Shown here piece by piece: positions 24,713 through 33,062 of a DNA stretch of 64,000 bases. The stretch is taken from NCBI RefSeq assembly GCF_001421485.1, contig NZ_LMKK01000002.1:653561-717560 (forward strand), given 5' to 3'. The notes under the pieces were generated by a model, which saw nothing but the letters and a program-made list of their open reading frames with translations, was not told the DNA's origin and ran no database searches. A program made the translations under genes and the position numbers. Source of the DNA: Agreia sp. Leaf210 (GTDB lineage Bacteria; Actinomycetota; Actinomycetes; Actinomycetales; Microbacteriaceae). Numbering within the stretch: position 1 is the stretch's first letter; every line of letters begins with the position of its first letter.

Positions 24713-25428
24713 GCCTGCTCGAGCTGCGCGACGTCACGCGTACGGTGATTCCGCCTGACCAACCGGCCCTGACGATCCTCAACGGCGTCGACCTCACTGT
24801 CGAGCCGGGTGACCGTATCTCGATCGTGGGGCGCTCGGGTTCGGGCAAATCCACGCTGCTCAACCTGCTCGGTCTGCTCGACATGCCCACCAGCGGGCTG
24901 CTGACGTTCGACGACCGGCCGGTCGCGTCGTATTCCGGTGCCGCTCGCGACCGCGTGCGCGGAGCGCAGATCGGCTTCGTCTTCCAGCAGTTCAACCTGC
25001 TGCCGGGTCGCACGGCCCTCGAGAACGTGGCGATGCCCCTGCTCTACGCCGAGGGCAGATCTTTCTGGCGACGCAAGAAGCTCGCCGCCGAGATGCTCGA
25101 AGAAGTCGGCCTCGGCAACCGCATGGAGAGCATGCCCGACCGCCTCTCGGGTGGCGAGCAGCAGCGCGTCGCCATCGCCCGATCGCTGGTTCGCGGGCCG
25201 CGACTGATTCTCGCCGACGAACCCACCGGCGCCCTCGACCTCGACACCGGCAGTTCGGTGATGCAGCTCATCGACGACGTCGCGACGCGCACGGGGGCGG
25301 CGCTCGTGACGATCACGCACGATCCGGCCATCGCGGCCCGGGCCCGCGACCACTTCCGACTCGACCGCGGCGTCTTGACGCGGGCCGAGAGCGCCGAGCT
25401 GGCAGCGGCATCCGAGGCCGTCTCGTGA
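24709..25428 (+). CDS. ABC transporter ATP-binding protein (MacB/LolD type)
   Basis: The protein has 239 residues. Walker A is GRSGSGKST, the Q-loop is FVFQQFNLLPGRTALENV, the signature is LSGGEQQRVAIARSL, Walker B is LILADEPTGALD, and the H-loop is ITHD. The FNLLP and EPTGALD segments are characteristic of the MacB/LolD/FtsE group. The GTG at 24709 overlaps the adaptor stop, and its own stop overlaps the permease start (GTGA), so all three are translationally coupled. It powers a mechanotransmission-type system rather than classical import. Confidence 0.93.
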   Translation: MSLLELRDVTRTVIPPDQPALTILNGVDLTVEPGDRISIVGRSGSGKSTLLNLLGLLDMPTSGLLTFDDRPVASYSGAARDRVRGAQIGFVFQQFNLLPGRTALENVAMPLLYAEGRSFWRRKKLAAEMLEEVGLGNRMESMPDRLSGGEQQRVAIARSLVRGPRLILADEPTGALDLDTGSSVMQLIDDVATRTGAALVTITHDPAIAARARDHFRLDRGVLTRAESAELAAASEAVS

Positions 25429-26702
25429 AGCGCGCGTTCACGAGCCTCGTCGGGGCGGTCATCGAGGCCTGGCAAGAACTTCGTGTGCATCGCACTCGAG
25501 TGCTGCTCTCGTTGATCGGCGTCGCCGTCGCCGTGTGCTCTCTCACCACGGTCGTGGCGCTCGGCGGCATCGTGCAGCAGGCGAACGAGGAGCTCAGCGA
25601 GCGGCAGAGCGGTCGGCCCGCCAGCCTGTTCGTCTCGGCTTACAGCACTGGGGGCACTGCCATCGATTCGGCGACAATGGATGCGACGTGGGCCGAAACA
25701 CTGGCGCGTTACGACATCAGCTATGGCAGCCGGGTGATGCAGACGGCCCAGGCCGTGCCGTTCACCACCGGCGTCGTCGATGTGCAGACACAGGCCGTCG
25801 ACCAGCCGTATGGAGAGATGCATCGAGTGCGCCTCACCGAGGGCGAGTGGTTCACCGCCGACGATGCGGCCGGGCTCGCTCCCGCCCTCGTGGTGAACCA
25901 GATCTTCTGGGAGCGCCTCGGCAGCCCCGAGCTGCGGACGCATCCGACCGTCGAACTCGGCGCCCAGGGTGGCAGACCCGGCACGACTGCGGTGATCGTG
26001 GGCGTCTATCCCGTGGCGAGTTACGAGACCGATCCGGCGATGTTCATGCTCGCCGACCAGCTCTCGGCGATGACGGCGGCCAGGCCGTCGGCCGCCGTTC
26101 AGGATCCGTACGGCGGAGGGGGCGGCGGTTCCACCCAATACGAGATGTGGGTGCCTCCCGCCATCTCCGACCAGCTCATGGAGGTCGTGAGGCGCGATTT
26201 CACCTCGGCGCTGGCGAATCCCGGGGGCGGAACCGGCGACGTGCAGGTCGATGTCTATCGCCAGGACTACGCCCAGTACGGCGACGACCCCTTCCTTGTC
26301 ACCAAACTCGTGGTCGGTGGAATCGCCGTGCTCGTCCTGTTGCTCGGGGCCCTCGGACTGGTGAACATCGCTCTCGTGACCGTGAAGCAGCGCGTGCGCG
26401 AGATCGGTATCCGTCGCAGCTTCGGCGCCACTGCCGGGCGCGTGTTCTTCTCGGTGATGATGGAGAGCGTCGTGGCCACGATCGCGGCCGGTGCCGCGGG
26501 AGTGGTCGCGTCGGTTCTCCTCGTGCAGAATCCGTGGACCATGAATCTCATCGGTCAGGGCCTGGTGAGCGACTTCCCGCCGTTCCCCGCCGAGGCGGCG
26601 CTCATCGGACTCGTCGCGGCGACGGCGGTGGGAGCGCTGGCCGGTCTGTTGCCCGCGCTCGTGGCCGTACGCGTGAAGGTGATCGACGCCATCCGGTACT
26701 GA
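25425..26702 (+). CDS. ABC transporter permease (MacB/FtsX family)
   Basis: The protein has 425 residues. One membrane helix (about 24-48) is followed by a large extracytoplasmic domain (about 50-290) that includes a Gly/Ser loop (YGGGGGGSTQYEMW). Three C-terminal helices then occur around the conserved LGALGLVNIALVTVKQRVREIGIRRSFGAT. This is the 1+3 helix topology of MacB/FtsX permeases. With the adaptor and ATPase it forms a complete tripartite-like export or envelope-remodelling unit lacking an outer-membrane channel. GTG start inside the ATPase stop. Substrate unknown. Confidence 0.92.
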   Translation: MKRAFTSLVGAVIEAWQELRVHRTRVLLSLIGVAVAVCSLTTVVALGGIVQQANEELSERQSGRPASLFVSAYSTGGTAIDSATMDATWAETLARYDISYGSRVMQTAQAVPFTTGVVDVQTQAVDQPYGEMHRVRLTEGEWFTADDAAGLAPALVVNQIFWERLGSPELRTHPTVELGAQGGRPGTTAVIVGVYPVASYETDPAMFMLADQLSAMTAARPSAAVQDPYGGGGGGSTQYEMWVPPAISDQLMEVVRRDFTSALANPGGGTGDVQVDVYRQDYAQYGDDPFLVTKLVVGGIAVLVLLLGALGLVNIALVTVKQRVREIGIRRSFGATAGRVFFSVMMESVVATIAAGAAGVVASVLLVQNPWTMNLIGQGLVSDFPPFPAEAALIGLVAATAVGALAGLLPALVAVRVKVIDAIRY

Positions 26703-26711
26703 CCGTCGTCG

Positions 26712-28034
26712 CTAGCTGTCTTTCTTCGCCGAGAGCGACCAGTGGTCGGCGATGAGCTGCAACCCCTGCGCGAACACGTACGACCAGGTCGTCGAGTCGT
26801 GAGCGCTGCCCGGTGCCTCGATGTACGTGGCATCCATACCGGCGGCTTTGGCAGCGGCGTAGATGGTCTTGACCTGCGGCAGGAACGCCGCATCGTTCGA
26901 CCCCACGCCGAAGACGGCGAACGTGTCGGCATACGTGCCGTGCTGCTGCATGATGTTCGTCGGGTACGCCGCCTCGTAGCGGGTAAGGCTGCCACCGAAC
27001 GCGGCATCGGCGGTCTTCTGCGGGTCGCCGATGCGCGGATACTGCTCCCCCGAGGCGTCGAGGATCACTCCGAACAGATTCGGGAATGCGGCGCCCAGCT
27101 GAATCGAGCAGGTGCCGCCCTGAGACAGCCCTCCGACGGCCCAGTAGTGCGGGTCGTCGATGACGTTGAGGTTGGCCTTGATCCAGTTCGGCACGTCGAC
27201 CGTGAGGTAGGTCTGCGACTTGCCGAGCGGCGAGTCCACGCACATGGGGTTCGCGGTGGGATCACCGAGCTGATCGGGCGCCACGACGATCGGGGCGAGC
27301 CCGTCGTGCGCCGCGGCATAGGTATCGAGGCTCTGCTGCAGCTTGTCCGTGATGAACGGATCCTGCGGGGTGCCAGGCTGACCGGACATCATGACCATCA
27401 CGGGCAGCTTCGGGGGGTTCGCCGTGAGGGCCGCGGGCGGCAGATACACGACGCCCGGCCTGGCCGGGAACTTCGATTCGGATGCCGGAATCGCGACGGT
27501 CGTCAGCGTTCCGACTTTCGGCATGGTTGAAGGAGCGACCCAGTCGGCGATCGTCGGCACCGACGCAGCCTCGACCTCGGGGAGGGGCTGCTCGGCCGCA
27601 TCGACGATCGCACTGATTCCCAGGGCGCTGCGCACCGTGGGGTACTGTCCGAAGTCGATGTTGATGGCCATCGCCGTGGTGAGCACGAACAAGACGAGCG
27701 CGAGGGCCGAGCCGACCACGCGCATCCAGGATGCGCGACGCATCGACACGATCGCGACGCCGAAGGCGGCGCAGCCGACCGCGACCCAGACCCTGACCAC
27801 GGCCGTGAGGTCTGCACCGAACAGGTCGAGCTGGTCTGAGAGCAGCCAGGTCAGCCCCACGCCCACGAGGGCTCCGACTGCGGCGGAGACAGCGACCTCG
27901 GTGAGCCAACGCCGTCGTGTCCACTTCGTGCTCGGACGGCGGAGGACGAGCAGCACGACCACCGCGAAGCCGACGGCATACGTGGCGTAGACGACAGGCC
28001 CCGCGGTGATGGTCAGGTCAAGCAGTAGGTTCAC
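26712..28034 (-). CDS. Membrane-anchored alpha/beta hydrolase, esterase family
   Basis: The protein has 440 residues. Four membrane helices (about 8-30, 46-66, 78-97, 108-126) precede an extracytoplasmic hydrolase domain (about 175-435) with the nucleophile S304 in VGGLSQGGTCS. The fold resembles esterase D / antigen-85-like proteins (PGVVYLPPAAL, WIKANLNVIDDPHYWAVGG, and a late His in APGSAHDSTTW). The GTG start overlaps the end of the MprF-like gene by 17 bp, so the two are cotranscribed. Hydrolases next to lipid aminoacylases (such as AhyD of Enterococcus) remove the amino acid from aminoacyl-phosphatidylglycerol. I infer a similar editing or deacylation role here. Confidence 0.85.
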   Translation of the reverse strand: MNLLLDLTITAGPVVYATYAVGFAVVVLLVLRRPSTKWTRRRWLTEVAVSAAVGALVGVGLTWLLSDQLDLFGADLTAVVRVWVAVGCAAFGVAIVSMRRASWMRVVGSALALVLFVLTTAMAINIDFGQYPTVRSALGISAIVDAAEQPLPEVEAASVPTIADWVAPSTMPKVGTLTTVAIPASESKFPARPGVVYLPPAALTANPPKLPVMVMMSGQPGTPQDPFITDKLQQSLDTYAAAHDGLAPIVVAPDQLGDPTANPMCVDSPLGKSQTYLTVDVPNWIKANLNVIDDPHYWAVGGLSQGGTCSIQLGAAFPNLFGVILDASGEQYPRIGDPQKTADAAFGGSLTRYEAAYPTNIMQQHGTYADTFAVFGVGSNDAAFLPQVKTIYAAAKAAGMDATYIEAPGSAHDSTTWSYVFAQGLQLIADHWSLSAKKDS

Positions 28035-30474
28035 GCTGTGCCTCCTGTGTCGCCTTCGGCCTCAGATCGCGCAGCAGCCCGCTCAGCTGGATCACCGACA
28101 GTCGAGGCAGGTAGCAGCGGCCGATCGCCGCGCCCACCGCGGGGAGGTCCGTGGTGTCAGGGTAGAGCAGCCACAGAGGAACGAACGCGGGCTGGAACTT
28201 CTTCTTGAAGTTCAGCAGCGACCGGAATCCGTACGCGGGCTCGAGCGAGCGACCGACGTAGTCGAGGATCTGCGCCACGACGCTGCCTCGCACGTCGAGA
28301 GTCGACGATTCGGGGGCGGCGTTCGCGAGCGGAGCGCCCGAGAGGCTCAGGATCTCCAACCCGTCGCTCTTGGCCTGTTCGACCGCGGCTGCGATGACGA
28401 ACTCCATCGTGCCGTTGGCCGCGTCGGTCCGACGTCTCATGAAGTCGAGGGTGTAGCCGATGACGTGCGGCTTCACCGCGTCGTCCGCGCCGTAGAGAGG
28501 AAGCCAACTGGTGACGGCCACGATCGTTCCCTCGGCGTCGACGGCGAGCATCAGGCGCACCGACGGATCGACGAGCTCGTCGAGTCCTCCGAGGGTGAAT
28601 CCCATCTCGGGCAGGTTCTTCTCGGCGACCCATGCCTCCGAGATGGCCTGGATCTGCGAGCGCTGCAGCAGCGACAGCTCGCGCCACGACGTCCACTGCG
28701 CCACCACCCCGGCGCGGCCGGCCTTGTTCACGGCCGTGCGGATGTCCTGCCACTTCTTGCCGGTCGGGTTCCAGTCGCGGGGCCGCAGAACGGCCTCCTC
28801 TGCGACTTTGAGGCGCTGCCAATGCAGGCCCTCGAAGGTCTCGATCGTGGCATCGTCGACCCCGTAGAAGGTCGGTGTCCACCCGTGATCGCCGCAGAAC
28901 CGCACGAAACGCTCGACGACAGTCGGGTCGGCGAACGCGGGTCCGAAGGGCCCTCCGACCGCCACGGCCACGAAACCCTGCACACGATACGCCACGGCGG
29001 CATCGGCGACCTCGTCGAACCAGAAGGAGTTGCCGGGCCAGGTCGACATGAACGACAGCGTGTGTCCGCCGCCCCTCTCGAGAATCGCTCGGGCGCGCAC
29101 ACGGTCGTCGTCGTCGACCACGGCGGTGCGGCCGAGAACGAGAAGACAGGATGCGGTGAGCACCGCGCCCCAGAAGAGGCCCGCCGGCAGCGACCACAGC
29201 TTGTGGGCCCAGTGCGTCGTCGGAACGAACGCGAGCCCGTCGGAGATCACGAACGTCGGCGGGACGAGACGCAGCGGCAGGGCCTGCAGTATGTCCAGCA
29301 TCGTCGGCACGGGCCGGAACTGGTCGCTGATGGCGAGGATCCCCACGAACGAGATGAGCGCCGTTCCGGCGAGCGCACTCAGTGTGATCACGAAGAACCG
29401 CTTGGCGCTCGCGCGCGAGGGGCGAACGTCGACATGCTTGCGCAGCAGAATGAGCAGCGCCGCGCTGGCCAACGGAAGGATCGCGCACAGGGCACTGCCC
29501 GTCAACGTCTGCCAGATGTACGGGTCGACCTCTTCGTTGGCCTGCTCGGCGATAGCGGTCATGGTCTCCGGCTGAATCACGACGAAGACGCCCAGCATCA
29601 CGGCCGACATCATCACCTGGATGCAGACGGCCAGCCAGAGGGCGGCGCGTCGACCGCGCAGAATGCCCCACGCCGCGACGACGCCCACCGCGACGGGCAG
29701 AAGACCGATCAGTGCCACTCGCGGATGATCGACATCGACCGCGAGGAGACCGTAGATCGACAGGAGACCGCTGCCCGATCCAATGAGAGCGGCGACGACG
29801 GGGCCGATCGAACCGAGGGCGACGACGGCGGCCAGCAGCGTTCGGATCTCGTGATGAGAACTGCGGATCAGGCGGAATCTCGACCTCGACCCGCCCAGCG
29901 CGAACCCGAGGACGAGCCCGACAGGCACCGCGACGAGGGAGTAGAAGTCGCCCGCGCCACCCGAGTAGAGGAAGAGCGTGACAGCGATGAACGAGGCGCC
30001 GAGTCGGATGCGACGTCGCCACAGGGCGGAGGCGAACGAGCTCGCTGCCATGGCGGCGCAGATCACGCCGGTCGCCGGCGACAGAGCCTCGATCGAGGGG
30101 GCGTTGAGCGGCAGGAATCCGAGGTACGTGCTCTCGACCCAGCTGAGGCCGAATCCGATGAGACCGGATGCGGCGCTGCCGCCGACGTAGGCGATCGCGG
30201 TGCGCCAGCTGCCCATGAGTTGCTCGGCCGCTCCGACGACCAGCACGATGAAGGGCACGACGAAGATCAGTGCGCCGCCACCGTCGACCGCGAGAAACGC
30301 CGTGATGAGACCCCACCAGCGGTGATGCTGGAAGACATCATCCTGACCCGTGGCCAAGACCTGCCAGCCCCAGTCGTAGGTGCTCGAAGCGAAGCCGACG
30401 ATACTCAGCACAATGACGACGGCGCTGCACACCACGGTGAACGGGTGGCGGAGAATCCAGCGAAGGAACGGCAC
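28018..30474 (-). CDS. mprF: MprF-like aminoacyl-lipid synthase (DUF2156/LPG_synthase_C)
   Basis: The protein has 818 residues. About a dozen hydrophobic segments cover residues 10-450; the first part resembles a rhomboid-like membrane module (GSWRTAIAYVGGSAASGLIGFG) rather than a classical flippase. The cytosolic C-terminal catalytic domain (about 470-800) has the double GNAT-like fold signatures FWFDEVADAAVAYRVQGFVAVAVGGPFGP, WQRLKVAEEAVL, and GKKWQDIRTAVNKAGRAG. It would transfer an amino acid from aminoacyl-tRNA to phosphatidylglycerol or another glycerolipid, reducing surface charge. GTG start with GAGGTAAG upstream. It is first of a two-gene operon with the esterase. Confidence 0.88.
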   Translation of the reverse strand: MPFLRWILRHPFTVVCSAVVIVLSIVGFASSTYDWGWQVLATGQDDVFQHHRWWGLITAFLAVDGGGALIFVVPFIVLVVGAAEQLMGSWRTAIAYVGGSAASGLIGFGLSWVESTYLGFLPLNAPSIEALSPATGVICAAMAASSFASALWRRRIRLGASFIAVTLFLYSGGAGDFYSLVAVPVGLVLGFALGGSRSRFRLIRSSHHEIRTLLAAVVALGSIGPVVAALIGSGSGLLSIYGLLAVDVDHPRVALIGLLPVAVGVVAAWGILRGRRAALWLAVCIQVMMSAVMLGVFVVIQPETMTAIAEQANEEVDPYIWQTLTGSALCAILPLASAALLILLRKHVDVRPSRASAKRFFVITLSALAGTALISFVGILAISDQFRPVPTMLDILQALPLRLVPPTFVISDGLAFVPTTHWAHKLWSLPAGLFWGAVLTASCLLVLGRTAVVDDDDRVRARAILERGGGHTLSFMSTWPGNSFWFDEVADAAVAYRVQGFVAVAVGGPFGPAFADPTVVERFVRFCGDHGWTPTFYGVDDATIETFEGLHWQRLKVAEEAVLRPRDWNPTGKKWQDIRTAVNKAGRAGVVAQWTSWRELSLLQRSQIQAISEAWVAEKNLPEMGFTLGGLDELVDPSVRLMLAVDAEGTIVAVTSWLPLYGADDAVKPHVIGYTLDFMRRRTDAANGTMEFVIAAAVEQAKSDGLEILSLSGAPLANAAPESSTLDVRGSVVAQILDYVGRSLEPAYGFRSLLNFKKKFQPAFVPLWLLYPDTTDLPAVGAAIGRCYLPRLSVIQLSGLLRDLRPKATQEAQREPTA

Positions 30475-30537
30475 GACTTACCTCAGATCATCAGAACTGA
30501 TGAAGCGTATCCCTGTGGAATGAGAAATTCTCTCTGA

Positions 30538-30575
30538 GGCTGGGCGGACGAGGAACACTCAGCCAAGGCCCAGCC
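30538..30575. terminator. Hairpin downstream of the kinase gene
   Basis: GGCTGGGC (30538-30545) pairs with GCCCAGCC (30568-30575) across a 22-nt loop, 21 bp past the kinase stop on the minus strand. There is no U-tract, so terminator function is only plausible. Confidence 0.35.
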
Positions 30576-30596
30576 CGCGTGCAGGAAGTGCTCCCG

Positions 30597-31955
30597 CTAC
30601 TTGTTCTTGCCGTTCCCCGGATTGCCGTTGCCGGAGTTCCCGTTTCCGTTACCGGAGTTGCCGTTGCCGTTGCCATTGCCGTTACCGGAGTTGCCGTTGC
30701 CGTTGCCATTGCCGTTACCGGAGTTGCCGTCGCCCTGCTCGGTCTCGGGCGCGACAGATTCGGGTACGGGTGCGGGCTCCGCGGTCGAGGGCGCCTCGCC
30801 AGACGGAACGGGTTCCGGCTCCGGGCCCACCGGCGTGCTCGTGGTCGCCGGGTTGGTCGTCGAGGCGGGCGATGAACTCGGCATCGACAACAGCGCCCAG
30901 GTGAGAACGACTGCGAGAACTCCCGCGGCCGCCAGAGCGGCGATGAGCAAGGCCCGACGGCGCCGCTTCGGGGGCTCGACCGCGGCCCCGGTCATGACCT
31001 TCGTCGGCGCCTCGCCCATGGCTTCCGTCGGCGCCTCGCCCATGGCTTCGGTCGGGGCCTGGCCCATGGCCTCCGTCGGCGCCTCGGTCACGAGTGCCGG
31101 CGAGCCCACCGCGGCCGAGCGGGCAGCCGGCACCGGCGCCGACTCGGATCGGAGCTCGCGGGCGAGATGCACGACCTCGAGGGCAGTGGGTCGCTGCCCG
31201 GGATCGCGGGCGGTCATCGCCGTGAGCAGGGACTTCCAGCCGTAGCCCAGTTCCCCGGGAACCTCGGGATCGTTCGTGAGCCGAGCGAGGGCCGCCTCGT
31301 GCACGACCGGCTGACCGAACACGCGCTCGCCCGTCAGTGATTCGAGCAGAACCAGACCGAGCGCGTAGATATCGGAGGACGGAGCGGGTTCGGAGCCCCG
31401 CACCTGCTCCGGGCTGAGATACGCGGCCGTGCCGAGCAGCGTGCCGGGCGTGGTCAGCCGCGACGAACCGACGAGGTGGGCGATACCGAAGTCGGCCAGC
31501 GTCGCCGTGAATTCCTCGCCCACGACCGGCGATCGGCGAAGCAGCACATTCGCGGGCTTGATGTCGCGGTGCACGATGCCGGCCTGATGCACCACGTGCA
31601 GCGCCTCGCCCAACTCGCGGGCCATGCGTGCCGCATCGACGGGCGCCACCGGGCCATCCGAGATTCTGCTGCGCAGTGTGGGACCGTCGACGAACTCCAT
31701 CACGAGATACGCCTCGCCGTCGCCGTCGATGAGGGCGTCGTACAAGGTCACCAGAGACGGGTGATTCAGAGACGCGAGGAGCCGGGTCTCCGAGGTCTTT
31801 CGTTGCAGGTCTGCCGCCTCGGAGTCGCGGAAGAGCTTGATCGCGACCGTGCGGCCGAGTTTCTCGTCGGTCGCGCGATACACGACCCCCATGCCACCCG
31901 CGCCGACGCGCGACTCGAGTCGATACCGTGCGCCGAGCAGTGAGCCTTCTGCCAC
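30597..31955 (-). CDS. Serine/threonine protein kinase (PknB-like, no PASTA domains)
   Basis: The protein has 452 residues. The kinase domain (about 1-270) has the P-loop VGAGGMGVVY, K40 in TVAIKLF, HRDIKPAN with D131, and D155 in LADFGIAH. Activation-loop threonines lie in LTTPGTLLGTAAYLSPEQV. A juxtamembrane segment holds four copies of an eight-residue repeat (EAPTEAMG type, 291-321), each with a Thr that is a candidate autophosphorylation site. One membrane helix follows (about 335-357). The external tail is Pro/Glu-rich, then about 40 residues of Asn/Gly/Ser repeats (410-452). The GTG at 31955 is chosen because the kinase fold begins there, 10 bp after the upstream gene's stop. It probably senses envelope state. 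Confidence 0.9.
   Translation of the reverse strand: MAEGSLLGARYRLESRVGAGGMGVVYRATDEKLGRTVAIKLFRDSEAADLQRKTSETRLLASLNHPSLVTLYDALIDGDGEAYLVMEFVDGPTLRSRISDGPVAPVDAARMARELGEALHVVHQAGIVHRDIKPANVLLRRSPVVGEEFTATLADFGIAHLVGSSRLTTPGTLLGTAAYLSPEQVRGSEPAPSSDIYALGLVLLESLTGERVFGQPVVHEAALARLTNDPEVPGELGYGWKSLLTAMTARDPGQRPTALEVVHLARELRSESAPVPAARSAAVGSPALVTEAPTEAMGQAPTEAMGEAPTEAMGEAPTKVMTGAAVEPPKRRRRALLIAALAAAGVLAVVLTWALLSMPSSSPASTTNPATTSTPVGPEPEPVPSGEAPSTAEPAPVPESVAPETEQGDGNSGNGNGNGNGNSGNGNGNGNGNSGNGNGNSGNGNPGNGKNK
30658..30723. repeat. Two exact tandem 33-bp repeats coding the Asn/Gly tail
   Basis: The 33-bp unit at 30658-30690 is repeated exactly at 30691-30723, and a diverged copy precedes it. The unit length is a multiple of three, so copy-number change would lengthen or shorten the kinase's external NGNGNS tail in frame. 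Confidence 0.85.
30993..31085. repeat. 24-bp repeats coding EAPTEAMG octads in the kinase
   Basis: Four near-identical 24-bp units encode residues 291-321 of the kinase (three end in TEAMG, the fourth in TKVM). The repeated Thr-Glu in the juxtamembrane segment suggests a cluster of phospho-acceptor sites, possibly for FHA-domain partners. Confidence 0.75.
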
Positions 31956-31965
31956 GGCGCTGTTC

Positions 31966-32223
31966 TCAGACGAGCGGGTCGCTGTCGCGAGTGCTGCGGG
32001 TGACCCGCTCGCCGCTCGCGGGATCGACGGCCGACCGGGTCGTCGACGTGCTCTGTCGACGACGCAGCGTGAGGACGAGGCTGATGAGGAACACGACGAC
32101 GCCAGCACCCATCAGGATGTATCCGATCAGGGGAAGGTTCACGACCCCGCCGAGGTCGATGTTCACGGCGAATGCAAGCACGGCGCCGATGACGAACAGT
32201 GCGATTCCGCTTCCGATACCCAT
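31966..32223 (-). CDS. Small two-helix membrane protein (DUF6458-like)
   Basis: The protein has 85 residues. Helices are at about 4-21 (GSGIALFVIGAVLAFAVNI) and 33-54 (IGYILMGAGVVVFLISLVLTL), followed by a basic Arg/Ser/Thr-rich cytoplasmic tail. AAGGGA lies 7 nt before the ATG, so this start is preferred to the long upstream frame. The pattern matches the short actinobacterial DUF6458 family of unknown function. The kinase gene starts 10 bp after its stop, so the pair is probably cotranscribed and the membrane protein could be a kinase partner or substrate. Confidence 0.82.
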   Translation of the reverse strand: MGIGSGIALFVIGAVLAFAVNIDLGGVVNLPLIGYILMGAGVVVFLISLVLTLRRRQSTSTTRSAVDPASGERVTRSTRDSDPLV

Positions 32224-32395
32224 GGGGTTTCCCTTCGATCTACGCCGGTGCGAGAGGTTCGCGCCAGCGGACGGCGCGAGGCGTGGTCCACAGCGGACCG
32301 AGGGCGTCGAACCGAGTCGCCCATGTCTAGCACGCGAGAACCACGCTCGTTCGGGGCTTGAACCGAGCGCACCGGGGGTAGTAGGCGAAGAATGT

Positions 32396-32983
32396 TCAGC
32401 GAGTCTGCCCGAGCACCGCGGCCAGCGCCGCGTCGAGGAGGGCGGCCGCCGCCAGTCGGTCGACACGCACGATAGCCATCGCCGCGAAGACGAGCCCCGT
32501 GCACGTCGTCGTGACCAGTTCGCGGCCTTCCGGTGACAGATCCACGCGACGGGCGGCGACACCGGATGCGACAGCGTCGCGCAGGTCGGTCGTGTAGGCG
32601 GTGACGACCGCCGCGAGGCCGGCCTCGTGCCCCAGCGACGATCCCGTGGCGTTGAGCAGCAGGCATCCGTTCTTCGCCAGAGCCGTGTCTTCATCGACCA
32701 TGGCGTGACGAAGCCCCCGCAGATACACCTCGAGCGCCCCAGGATCGACCTCGTCGGCGCGCAAGGGCTCGAGCCGAGGGCGCACGACGTCGTCGAGGTA
32801 CGACTCGACGGCGGCGTCGAAGAGCCCGCGCTTGCTGCCGAAGGAGTGATAGATGCTCGACCGATTCAGCCCAGTCGCCGCCTCGAGGTCGGGCAGCGAT
32901 GTCTCTTCGTAGCCGCGATTCCAGAAGACTCCACGGGCCGCGCGCACGACATCGACTTCGGCAAACGCACGCGTTCTTCCCAT
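32396..32983 (-). CDS. TetR family transcriptional regulator
   Basis: The protein has 195 residues. The HTH domain (about 8-52) has ARGVFWNRGYEETSLPDLEAATGLNRSSIYHSFGSKRGLFDAAV. The C-terminal helical ligand domain has the NGCLLLNATG segment common to the AcrR/YxaF-like group. AAAGGAG precedes the ATG. It is divergent from the DUF1304 and MDR reductase genes, and a 16-bp imperfect palindrome at 33032-33047 overlaps the -10 of that operon, so it most likely represses it. Confidence 0.92.
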   Translation of the reverse strand: MGRTRAFAEVDVVRAARGVFWNRGYEETSLPDLEAATGLNRSSIYHSFGSKRGLFDAAVESYLDDVVRPRLEPLRADEVDPGALEVYLRGLRHAMVDEDTALAKNGCLLLNATGSSLGHEAGLAAVVTAYTTDLRDAVASGVAARRVDLSPEGRELVTTTCTGLVFAAMAIVRVDRLAAAALLDAALAAVLGQTR

Positions 32984-33026
32984 GGTGTTCTCCTTTCGGT
33001 ACTGGCAGGTGCCGGCCGAATGAGTC

Positions 33027-33047
33027 TATAGTGAAACGGTCGGTTCA
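33027..33047 (+). promoter_or_regulatory. -10 TATAGT overlapped by a TetR-type operator
   Basis: TATAGT (33027-33032) is followed by TGAAACGGTCGGTTCA (33032-33047), in which 12 of 16 positions are symmetric. The overlap of box and palindrome fits repression by the adjacent TetR protein. AAGGAG for the DUF1304 gene follows directly. Confidence 0.6.
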
Positions 33048-33062
33048 AAAAAGGAGATTCTC

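Noticed and set aside
28006-30537. 843-codon plus-strand frame opposite the mprF-like gene
   Set aside because: The composition (Arg/Asp/Glu/His-rich, no hydrophobic pattern) is typical of antisense reading in high-GC DNA; the minus strand carries the recognisable membrane enzyme.
30603-30740. Tandem 33-bp repeats that could suggest a CRISPR-like array
   Set aside because: The units abut without spacers, are multiples of three, and encode the Asn/Gly tail of the kinase in frame; no cas genes are present.
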